From: Pseudomonadales bacterium
GTDB taxonomy: Bacteria; Pseudomonadota; Gammaproteobacteria; Pseudomonadales; Azotimanducaceae
Direction of reading: 5' to 3'
Length of the DNA stretch: 15,227 nt
NCBI GenBank assembly: GCA_029244465.1
Contig: JAQWQN010000165.1
Location: 1-15,227, forward strand
In this document: one piece after another, positions 7,418 to 13,477 of the stretch
Numbering within the stretch: position 1 is the first letter of the stretch
How the letters are laid out: the number at the start of each line of letters is the position of its first letter
Program-made: the position numbers and the translations under genes
Notes under the pieces: model-generated
Databases searched by the model: none
Told to the model about the DNA's origin: nothing
What the model saw: the letters and a program-made list of their open reading frames with translations, nothing else

Positions 7418-8242
7418 ATGAGTGGCTACAGTACGAAAGAAGTAGCTGAACTTATAGGTATCAACACAGACCAGGTTAGACATTACGTTCGTCGTAATTT
7501 GATTCAGCCTGGTCGTGGCGAGCATGATGAATTTCGGTTCTCTTTCCAAGATGTGGTTCTACTGCGAACCGCAAAAGGATTGCTCGATGCCAAAGTTAGC
7601 ACCCGCAAGGCATACCGTGCGCTTGTGAAGTTGAAAGAAGAGATGTCGCAACGTGAATCTCTCAGTTCAGTTCGCATCTACGCCAACGGACCGAACGTCG
7701 TGGTGCGCGACGAACAACATGTTTGGGAAGTCGAAACCGGTCAGGCAGCTTTGGATTTTGCTTTCCAGGAAATTGCGGACAACGTGGCAGACCTTTCCGA
7801 GCAACATCTACCCGGGCCCGCTCGTGGTTCGGAACTCAACAGTGACGAGTGGTATAACCTAGGTCTCGACCTCGAAGACGTCGAGCCAGATAACGCGCCG
7901 AACGCCTACAAAGAAGCGATCCGCATCGATCCAAAGAATGCGGACGCGCATGTAAACCTGGGCCGTCTCTATCAATTGAACGGTAACCTCAAGCACGCAA
8001 AGCGCCACTATGAGCTTGCGTTGACGGCGAGGCCTGGACACGAACTTGCCTACTATAACTTGGGTACTGTATTTGATGAGCTTGACGAGATAGAGAAAGC
8101 TTCAGACTATTACGAAAAGGCCCCGGCGATCCCTGACGCGCACTATAATCTTGCCCGGATCTACGAGCTCAATGGCGATGAACTGAGCGCGCTGCGACAC
8201 ATGCGGCAATATCGTGAGCTAACCGATGACCATGATGGTTAG
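7418..8242 (+). CDS. MerR-type DNA-binding domain fused to tetratricopeptide repeats
   Basis: The 274-residue protein joins an N-terminal MerR-like winged helix-turn-helix (residues 3-70: GYSTKEVAELIGINTDQVRHYVRRNLIQP, then an FRFSFQDVVLLRTAKGL wing and helix) to a linker with a strand-rich patch (GPNVVVRDEQHVWEVETGQ, 91-109) and about four TPR units from about 142 to 265 (for example NADAHVNLGRLYQLNGNLKHA and AYYNLGTVFDELDEIEKA). MerR domains bind DNA as dimers; TPRs bind proteins. The effector-binding domain of classical MerR regulators is replaced, so the signal is probably a protein partner or oligomer state. The third TPR is about four residues short at APAIPDAHYNL, with a proline where KALAI-type helices normally have a leucine. 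The ATG at 7418 has only a weak GGA 5 nt before it. It stands alone; targets are unknown. The domain assignment is sure, the regulatory role inferred. Confidence 0.85.
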   Translation: MSGYSTKEVAELIGINTDQVRHYVRRNLIQPGRGEHDEFRFSFQDVVLLRTAKGLLDAKVSTRKAYRALVKLKEEMSQRESLSSVRIYANGPNVVVRDEQHVWEVETGQAALDFAFQEIADNVADLSEQHLPGPARGSELNSDEWYNLGLDLEDVEPDNAPNAYKEAIRIDPKNADAHVNLGRLYQLNGNLKHAKRHYELALTARPGHELAYYNLGTVFDELDEIEKASDYYEKAPAIPDAHYNLARIYELNGDELSALRHMRQYRELTDDHDG

Positions 8243-8380
8243 CCGGGCCTAAGCAAATTCTAGCCAACTCGAGCAAATGCCTCTGTGGTTGAGTCGGTTT
8301 TGGCGTCTTTGTTGGCAAAGAGTTCCCGGTCGACGTGCTAAAAAGTCGAACGGTGACCCGCAGCCCATCGGGGCCGGCAG
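8243..8380. other. Convergent intergenic spacer with weak hairpins
   Basis: Separates the stops of the MerR-TPR gene (plus) and the PepSY gene (minus). It contains TCTTTG-TTGG-CAAAGA at 8306-8321 and a looser CCG-TCGAC...GTCGA-CGG dyad around 8328-8353. Either could end transcription from one side, but no T-run follows, so a terminator is not claimed. Confidence 0.3.
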
Positions 8381-9118
8381 TTAACGCTGGAGCGATCGAA
8401 CCCACAGCAAGAGTCCCGATATGGCGAGGAGCAAAAAAGCCGCACCGGCGGCGGTCATGACCCACGTGCCCACTTCTCCGAAAAAACGCCCACTGTGCAA
8501 ATCTTGCAGCCAGCGTTCCCAGTTAACAAGTGCAGCGCCGTATGCTGCCTGGGTATTCCTGTCCGGTTGAAATGAGCTAGGTGCCGGCCAGGCATCTAAC
8601 GTCGCCGAGGCGGGGTGCCATGAAGCTCCGTAGTCGGTCGAGTTAAGAGGCCCGTGTTCGGTTGCAATCATAGGTATCCCGGCGCCAAAGCTCGCGTCGG
8701 TGATTGGTGCAGGGTAGTCACCGCGGTCAACGGTGATGCTGGGGTCTTGAGCGACAAGGAGCCACTCTTTATCGGTCAGAATCATCGTGAAGTTCGGTTG
8801 CGCAGAAGCGGCTAAAAATTGCCCATGGAAGGCGACGCTCCGCATATTGTCGCCAACCAGGAACAAACCATCCAGTTCGATAACGCCATCTTGAACGAAA
8901 GCCTGCTCCGGTAACTCGATGCCATACGCTTTGTGGACCCAGATAAAAGGCACACCGGTGGAGCCGAGTTTGAGCTGGCTGGATAGTTCTAGGGGAATAC
9001 CCGTGAGAACAAGTAGTAGAACGGGCAGCGTCAGACAAAGTCCGGTGACTTTGTGGAAGGTGCGATTGCGCCTACCGCGCGTGGGCGAGACCGTAGGCTT
9101 CTTGTTGGGCGTGTTCAT
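8381..9118 (-). CDS. PepSY-associated two-helix inner-membrane protein, possible iron/flavin redox partner
   Basis: The 245-residue protein has an Arg-rich cytoplasmic N-terminus, a membrane helix at about 24-42 (GLCLTLPVLLLVLTGIPLEL), a periplasmic region of about 170 residues and a second helix at about 216-240 (WVMTAAGAAFLLLAISGLLLW). RTFHKVTG before the first helix and LQDLHSGRFFGEVG before the second are hallmarks of PepSY-associated transmembrane proteins; His22 and His208 sit at the two membrane faces and could ligate a heme. The layout resembles Vibrio cholerae VciB, an inner-membrane protein reported to promote iron reduction for Feo, though homology cannot be tested here. It is last in the porin-FMN-PepSY cluster; its ATG lies 47 nt inside the FMN gene and has no Shine-Dalgarno, so translation is probably coupled. 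Likely role: passing electrons across the inner membrane to the periplasmic flavoprotein. Family is fairly sure, role inferred. Confidence 0.75.
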   Translation of the reverse strand: MNTPNKKPTVSPTRGRRNRTFHKVTGLCLTLPVLLLVLTGIPLELSSQLKLGSTGVPFIWVHKAYGIELPEQAFVQDGVIELDGLFLVGDNMRSVAFHGQFLAASAQPNFTMILTDKEWLLVAQDPSITVDRGDYPAPITDASFGAGIPMIATEHGPLNSTDYGASWHPASATLDAWPAPSSFQPDRNTQAAYGAALVNWERWLQDLHSGRFFGEVGTWVMTAAGAAFLLLAISGLLLWVRSLQR

Positions 9119-9620
9119 GCAGCAGGAGCGCTGCTTGTGCCATGCGCGTCATTGCCTTTACAGAAAGAGTGGCGCCGGTGATATTGTCGATCTGGCCACT
9201 AAGGTCATGATCTCCATCGAGAAAAAGGTTTGAAAATTGCCGTGTGAAGAAATCATGTTTGATCTCCCAGCCTCGACTCTCTCTGAAAACCAATACTCGA
9301 ACATCTTCAATCTGGTTTTGGTTAATCACAATACCGGCTGTTATCGGGCGATCTTTGCCAATTTCATCAAGAATCCAGACGGTTTTGTCGCCGGCGCCCC
9401 AGTACTTAAAGCGCAAACTGGGCTTGTGTCCAAGCACGGCAGTCAGGTCTTGGCGCAATGTTGCATCCGGCCACAAGGTGCTTGAGGCCGGCATCACGTC
9501 GGTAAACGTTTCGCTCACGTACTGGTCTGGTGATTGATAGACAACATGAGTCGCATCCCCAGCCCAGATGTGGCTGTAGATAAAGACCGAAATGATGCCG
9601 AAAATCATTCTCATTTGCAT
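9072..9620 (-). CDS. Exported FMN-binding domain protein with covalent flavinylation motif
   Basis: With an ATG at 9620 the protein is 182 residues: a signal peptide (MQMRMIFGIISVFIYSHIWA) and a periplasmic FMN-binding domain like those of RnfG, NqrC and NosR. The key motif is DNITGATLS at residues 145-153; in this family FMN is attached through phosphoester linkage by ApbE to the last Thr of the (S/T)GAT motif, here Thr151. A preceding ITAGIVINQNQIEDVRVLVFRESRGWEI core is typical of the domain. The frame is open back to a TTG at 9674, inside the porin gene, but that start would put 18 polar residues before the signal sequence; ATGs at 9614 and 9608 are also possible. It follows the porin by 37 nt and overlaps the PepSY gene by 47 nt. 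It probably shuttles electrons in the periplasm. No ApbE gene and no CXXCH heme motif occur in this cluster. Confidence 0.84.
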   Translation of the reverse strand: MQMRMIFGIISVFIYSHIWAGDATHVVYQSPDQYVSETFTDVMPASSTLWPDATLRQDLTAVLGHKPSLRFKYWGAGDKTVWILDEIGKDRPITAGIVINQNQIEDVRVLVFRESRGWEIKHDFFTRQFSNLFLDGDHDLSGQIDNITGATLSVKAMTRMAQAALLLHEHAQQEAYGLAHAR

Positions 9621-9657
9621 ATGCCTATTGTGCCAGACAATTTGTAAATTAAAAGAC

Positions 9658-10950
9658 CTAAAATTGGAATCCAACGCCTAAATCGATGGCCTTAAAGTCT
9701 CTGCCCGAGGCGCCCGTAAGGTCGTGGTCACGGTCACGGTAATCGATTTTGAAAACAACATTATCAGTCGGCCAAAAATTCATACCGACCTCCCACTGTT
9801 CAAATTGGTCTTGAGCGCGAAAGCCCTCAACATTCTCGAATCTCGTATAGATGCCCATGTCCTGAAATAGGTCTATGTGAGGTGTTTCAAAGCGATAGGA
9901 CGGTTCAAGGTACCATCCGGATTGGTCGTCTGCCCCAGCAGCTTTGACGAGGGAACCGTCTATGTCCCACTCGGCCCAAAGCGCGCGGAATTGGAAACCG
10001 CCGTTGTTATAGATCGCATGTGCGGAGAGCAGGTTGGCTTCGTCCAATCCGTCACCGCTCATTTGACTGAGGTCTGATTGATGTTGGTAGGACGCAGCGA
10101 GCTGCAAACCAGGTATGCCACTGAACTGTACACGTCCGGTGTAGGCTAAATCTTCTGCAGCGGCATTGGACGATTTTTGCCGACCGCTGCGAATCCGGTA
10201 CGTACTGCCGCCGGCCGAGGGAACTTCGAGTCCAGAGTGGATGGCGAAGTCCCAGGATAAGCCGTTGCTATACTGGCCGCTGATCGCGGCGCCGTTCTCC
10301 CACCAGGTGGCCGGTAAGATAATGTTTTCTATCGAGTTGCGTTCAACTCCGTAAAATGTGGGGGGTTCGTGCGTTTCGTTCAGAATGCCAACTGGTACTA
10401 AAAAAAGCCCTGCTTTGGCTTGGTGATTCTGGTTAAGGTCCATTTCGATGTAGGCTTGTTCAATTTCGATCTCACCGCCGTTGCTCCCATCGGCGGTGTC
10501 TTTTACCAAACCGTGTTCGACCTCGAACTCCGAGTAAAAGCGAACTCGATCGTTAAATTCATGGTTTACAAACAGAACGTAACGGTGAATGTCGGTTTCT
10601 TTCTTGCTACGGCTATCGTCCTCTGCATCAATATCGTTGTAGTGAACTTCTCCGTAGCCCCCCAAGCTGGTTCGGTCCCACCAACTGCCGCTGGTGCTGC
10701 CAGCACTCTGATCTTCGACAAAGGCAACCGTGCTTTCCAGGCGTTGTTCCGCGATTTTGACGTCAGATGCTGTGCCGGCTAAATCTCTTTGTGTACCGGT
10801 GAGTTGGTCCTTTAGCTGTGCGATTTCTTCACCCTGCGCTTGCACGAGGTCGTACAGTGCCTGCAGGTCAATTTCAGCTGCGCGTGCGGAAGTAGTGAGC
10901 GTGATGCAAGCGATTAACATCGTTAACGGCCGGAAATATTTATTGTTCAT
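9658..10950 (-). CDS. Outer-membrane porin with N-terminal coiled coil (OprP/DcaP-like)
   Basis: The 430-residue protein has a signal peptide cut after ARA (residue 24), a heptad-rich segment at about 26-80 (ALYDLVQAQGEEIAQLKDQL and on) likely forming a periplasmic trimeric coiled coil, and a beta-barrel of alternating strands ending in LGVGFQF, whose terminal Phe is the outer-membrane insertion signal. LGGYGEVHYN, RVRFYSEFEVEHG and AKAGLFLVPVGILNETHEPPTFYGVERN are typical of phosphate-selective/DcaP-type porins. The open frame begins at a TTG at 10968, but ATG 10950 gives a standard signal peptide and has TTAGGTG upstream. It heads the porin-FMN-PepSY group, 76 nt after feoB. The substrate is unknown; the name of the porin family should not be read as phosphate transport. 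The position suggests a role in letting iron, a ligand or a flavin reach the periplasm. Confidence 0.85.
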   Translation of the reverse strand: MNNKYFRPLTMLIACITLTTSARAAEIDLQALYDLVQAQGEEIAQLKDQLTGTQRDLAGTASDVKIAEQRLESTVAFVEDQSAGSTSGSWWDRTSLGGYGEVHYNDIDAEDDSRSKKETDIHRYVLFVNHEFNDRVRFYSEFEVEHGLVKDTADGSNGGEIEIEQAYIEMDLNQNHQAKAGLFLVPVGILNETHEPPTFYGVERNSIENIILPATWWENGAAISGQYSNGLSWDFAIHSGLEVPSAGGSTYRIRSGRQKSSNAAAEDLAYTGRVQFSGIPGLQLAASYQHQSDLSQMSGDGLDEANLLSAHAIYNNGGFQFRALWAEWDIDGSLVKAAGADDQSGWYLEPSYRFETPHIDLFQDMGIYTRFENVEGFRAQDQFEQWEVGMNFWPTDNVVFKIDYRDRDHDLTGASGRDFKAIDLGVGFQF

Positions 10951-10957
10951 ACCAACA

Positions 10958-10974
10958 CCTAATTTCAATTTAGG
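10958..10974. repeat. Near-palindrome over the porin ribosome binding site
   Basis: CCTAATTTCAATTTAGG pairs at 7 of 8 positions around a central base. Read on the minus strand its 3' arm contains the TTAGG of the porin's Shine-Dalgarno. It could be an operator or, more weakly, an RNA fold affecting translation. Being AT-rich and short, it may be chance. Confidence 0.3.
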
Positions 10975-10979
10975 CGTAG

Positions 10980-11007
10980 TTTATAGCTATCTAAATATAA
11001 ATGCGAA
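10980..11007 (-). promoter_or_regulatory. Candidate promoter for the porin-FMN-PepSY genes
   Basis: On the minus strand TTCGCA (11007-11002) and TATAAA (10985-10980) are 16 bp apart, giving a start near 10973 and a leader of about 23 nt before the ATG at 10950. The region is strongly AT-rich compared with flanking genes. The -35 lies inside the Fur-box-like sequence described next, so repression by Fur would be direct. Confidence 0.4.
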
Positions 11008-11015
11008 TACTTATC
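10997..11015. promoter_or_regulatory. Candidate Fur box upstream of the porin
   Basis: ATAAATGCGAATACTTATC matches the 19-bp Fur consensus GATAATGATAATCATTATC at 12 of 19 positions by hand alignment, with the AATG and TTATC halves kept. It lies 47-65 nt upstream of the porin start and covers the candidate -35. The match is imperfect; its support comes from position and from fur and feoAB next door. Confidence 0.4.
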
Positions 11016-11026
11016 GTTTAGATTTG

Positions 11027-13099
11027 CTAAATATTTTTGATTTTTATCAAATTGGGCTCTCGCCGCCGTCCCCAAATGACGAGCAGGCGAAACATGAGAT
11101 AGGTCGCGGTGATGACAGACACTATCCACAGAGTACTGGTCATTGGCGACGTGGTTATGAGGCTGAGCTGATAGATCGTCACCGCGCAGGCGTAGGCGAT
11201 CATGAAGGACCAAACAACGGAGAACACAGCCCAATAACTACCGACCTCTTTGTAGATGACGCCGATTGTGGCGACACACGGCATGTACAGTAGGAGAAAG
11301 ACTAGATAGGCGAATGCGCCGACCGCACCGGTGAACAGAGTTTGCATCGCGATCATGGTTGAGATTTCAACTTGTTGTCCTTTGGCTTGCGCTTCCAGAT
11401 CGTCTAAATCGCCTAAATTTAGACCAAGTGGGTCGGTGAGTTGGTTAGTGAGATCTAGGAGATTGGCGGGCACGCTGGCGAAGGCGCCTTCGATTAATTC
11501 GGCAATCGAAGTGCTGCCCGCGTCTGTGCTCGCGTACAGCGCATCTAACGTGCCAACCACGACTTCTTTAGCAAATATTCCGGTAAAAATGCCAACGGTC
11601 GCTGGCCAGTTATCCTCTTCAATGCCCATCGGTGAGAAAAGCGGTGTGATTGATTTCCCAATCTCACTCAAGACTGATTTTTCGGTGTTTTCGTTGCCGA
11701 CTGAGCCATCGGTGCCGATGGAGTTGGCAACATTCAGGATGATGACGACGATGACGATTGCTTTGCCGGCTCTGAGGACAAACCCTTTTAGACGTTGCCA
11801 AGTTTGTATGAGGATGTTGCGCAATATGGGCAGGTGATACGGTGGCAGTTCCAATATGAAGTGGCTGGTTGTCGCTGGAAGCAAGTGTTTGCGGACTGCG
11901 TAGGCAGAGAAAATCGCGACAGCAATACCAAATAAATACAGGGCAAAAACGACGTTCTGGCCGTTGGTTGGAAAGAATGCGGCGGCAAATAGCGCGTACA
12001 CAGTTAAGCGTGCACCGCAGCTCATATAGGGTGCCATTAGGGTCGTTAGGATCCGGTCGGGCTGAGTTTCTAATGCACGTGTCGCCATGACGGAGGGAAC
12101 ATTGCACCCAAATCCAACGATGAGTGGTACAAACGCTTTGCCGGGTAAACCAATGCTTCGTAGTAAACGGTCGACGATAAACGCAACGCGGGCCATGTAG
12201 CCTGAGTCCTCTATAATCGAGAGGGCGAGAAACAGTGTGCCGATAACAGGAATAAACGTACTGACCAGTTGTACGCCACCACCGACACCGTCGGCAATAA
12301 AAATTGTTAGCCAGTCGGGTGTGCCGATGGCTTGTAATCCCATTCTGGGAATCTCGATGAACAGGGCGCTACCGAGCAGATCAAAGAAGTCAATGAATGC
12401 AGATCCCACGTTAATCGAAAATAAGAACATGAGGTACATGACGGCCAAGAAAATCGGGAATGCGAGCCACGGATTAAGGATTACGTCATCGATGCGTTCT
12501 GTGCTGGTAGGTTGCGTGCGGGTTGCAGTGACGATTGTTTGCGTTGCTTTGTCAATCGCGTCAAATACGTCGACTTCAGAGCCTTCAAGTAACAGTGCCT
12601 GGCCGGGTGATGCCGTAGCGATGGCGTTACGGACATCCTCAATACCTTTGCGTTTACTTGCTGTAATTGGAATGACGGCGCAATCAAGCTTCGCGGATAA
12701 GGCGTCGAAATCGATCTCGATACCTTGCGCAGTCGCCACATCCATCATGTTGATGACCAGCACGATGGCAATATCAGAGCGCAACAACTCGTTGGTTAAA
12801 TAAAGTCCTCTGTTAATCGTCATGGCGTCTACAACGTTAACGATCAGATCCACCTCGCCGGTGCTTAAATAGTCCCTGGCTATGTGCTCATCGATACCGC
12901 CGCCAGAATGGCTGAGTCCGTAAGTACCCGGTAGGTCGACAACCTCGATCCGGGTGTTGTCAGAATCTAAGAAATAGCCAGATTTCTTCTCGACGGTAAC
13001 GCCAGGCCAATTACCCACTTTTTGGTAGGTCCCAGTGAGCGCGTTGAACAGTGTGGTTTTGCCGCTGTTCGGATTGCCAGCCAGTGCGATCGTGGTCAT
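11027..13099 (-). CDS. feoB: Ferrous iron transport protein B (GTPase-permease)
   Basis: FeoB imports Fe(II) across the inner membrane. The 690-residue protein starts with a cytoplasmic G domain: GNPNSGKT (8-15, P-loop), NWPGVTVE (30-37, switch I), DLPG (55-58) and NMMD (117-120, the NKxD-type motif), then a helical spacer to about 205 and a membrane part of about eight helices. Both conserved gate-type motifs are present: GCNVPSVMATRALE (331-344) and YMPCVATIG (605-613), plus MSCGARL (359-365). It is shorter than E. coli FeoB (773) but within the family range, complete at both ends. Its ATG overlaps the feoA stop by 4 nt, so the two are translationally coupled. No feoC follows; instead an outer-membrane porin starts 76 nt later. 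Regulation by Fur is probable through the site upstream of feoA. Confidence 0.97.
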   Translation of the reverse strand: MTTIALAGNPNSGKTTLFNALTGTYQKVGNWPGVTVEKKSGYFLDSDNTRIEVVDLPGTYGLSHSGGGIDEHIARDYLSTGEVDLIVNVVDAMTINRGLYLTNELLRSDIAIVLVINMMDVATAQGIEIDFDALSAKLDCAVIPITASKRKGIEDVRNAIATASPGQALLLEGSEVDVFDAIDKATQTIVTATRTQPTSTERIDDVILNPWLAFPIFLAVMYLMFLFSINVGSAFIDFFDLLGSALFIEIPRMGLQAIGTPDWLTIFIADGVGGGVQLVSTFIPVIGTLFLALSIIEDSGYMARVAFIVDRLLRSIGLPGKAFVPLIVGFGCNVPSVMATRALETQPDRILTTLMAPYMSCGARLTVYALFAAAFFPTNGQNVVFALYLFGIAVAIFSAYAVRKHLLPATTSHFILELPPYHLPILRNILIQTWQRLKGFVLRAGKAIVIVVIILNVANSIGTDGSVGNENTEKSVLSEIGKSITPLFSPMGIEEDNWPATVGIFTGIFAKEVVVGTLDALYASTDAGSTSIAELIEGAFASVPANLLDLTNQLTDPLGLNLGDLDDLEAQAKGQQVEISTMIAMQTLFTGAVGAFAYLVFLLLYMPCVATIGVIYKEVGSYWAVFSVVWSFMIAYACAVTIYQLSLITTSPMTSTLWIVSVITATYLMFRLLVIWGRRREPNLIKIKNI

Positions 13100-13344
13100 T
13101 CGATGACCTGCACTTGGAGGGCGTCCGCTTCATGTGGACGTAGTGCTAAAGAATAACCGCGTAGGCGGATTTCGACGGGATCGCCAAGGGGTGCACGGCG
13201 CACAAGGCGAAAGGTTGTACCGGGCGTCAGACCCAGACGCGTGACCTGCTCAACATAAAGCGCAGCCCCTGCTTCATCTGATGACGTGAACCCTAAGATC
13301 CGTACTGTCGTGCCTGGTTGTAATTCGCGAAGGCGCTCGGTCAT
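13096..13344 (-). CDS. feoA: Ferrous iron transport protein A
   Basis: The 82-residue protein is a typical FeoA, a small cytoplasmic SH3-like beta-barrel that supports FeoB. The pattern LRELQPGTTVRILGF, the middle RLGLTPGTTFRLVRRAPLGDPVEIRLRGYSLALRPHEA and the final strand match the family in order and length. It precedes feoB with a 4-nt overlap (ATGA). The ATG at 13344 fits the family N-terminus, yet the 15 nt before it show no Shine-Dalgarno. Immediately upstream are a 9-bp inverted repeat (13353-13379) and a Fur-box-like sequence (13394-13412). FeoA is thought to bind FeoB and influence its GTPase or assembly; the exact action differs among bacteria. Confidence 0.93.
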   Translation of the reverse strand: MTERLRELQPGTTVRILGFTSSDEAGAALYVEQVTRLGLTPGTTFRLVRRAPLGDPVEIRLRGYSLALRPHEADALQVQVIE

Positions 13345-13352
13345 GTTAGTCG

Positions 13353-13379
13353 GCTGTCAAATGACGGCACTTTGACAGC
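13353..13379. repeat. Perfect 9-bp inverted repeat in the feoA leader
   Basis: GCTGTCAAA (13353-13361) and TTTGACAGC (13371-13379) are exact reverse complements around a 9-nt centre. The repeat ends 8 nt before the feoA ATG. It may be an operator for a dimeric regulator or an RNA hairpin that controls ribosome access; no T-run follows, so it is not a terminator. Confidence 0.75.
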
Positions 13380-13393
13380 TTAGCGCTGCAAAT

Positions 13394-13412
13394 ACAAATG
13401 ATTCTTATTTGA
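13394..13412. promoter_or_regulatory. Candidate Fur box upstream of feoA
   Basis: The minus-strand sequence TCAAATAAGAATCATTTGT matches the 19-bp Fur consensus at 11 of 19 positions by hand alignment, including an intact AATCATT core, and is itself a dyad (CAAAT N7 ATTTG at 13395-13411). It lies 50-68 nt upstream of feoA, which Fur represses in many bacteria. No clear sigma70 hexamer pair is seen with it. Confidence 0.5.
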
Positions 13413-13477
13413 GGGGTGATCGATGCGGTAGGCGCGGGGAGGAAGGTTGCAGCAGATGAGGCTACTAGAGCCCTTAA

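Noticed and set aside
8381..9620. A c-type cytochrome component in the redox cluster
   Set aside because: No CXXCH motif is present in the porin, FMN or PepSY proteins, so an MtrCAB-type conduit is not supported.
9618..9674. Longer start (TTG 9674) for the FMN-binding protein
   Set aside because: It would overlap the porin and add 18 polar residues before a clear signal peptide; ATG 9620 or the nearby ATGs fit better.
10951..10968. TTG 10968 as start of the porin
   Set aside because: ATG 10950 gives a standard signal peptide and has a good ribosome site; the extra six residues have no support.
10951..11026. A feoC gene or terminator between feoB and the porin
   Set aside because: Only 76 AT-rich bases with promoter-like elements; no open frame and no GC-rich hairpin with T-run.
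13371..13400. Plus-strand promoter from the TTTGACA in the feoA leader, antisense to fur
   Set aside because: The best -10 is TACAAA with only 15 bp spacing; the TTGACA is part of the dyad and appears on both strands.
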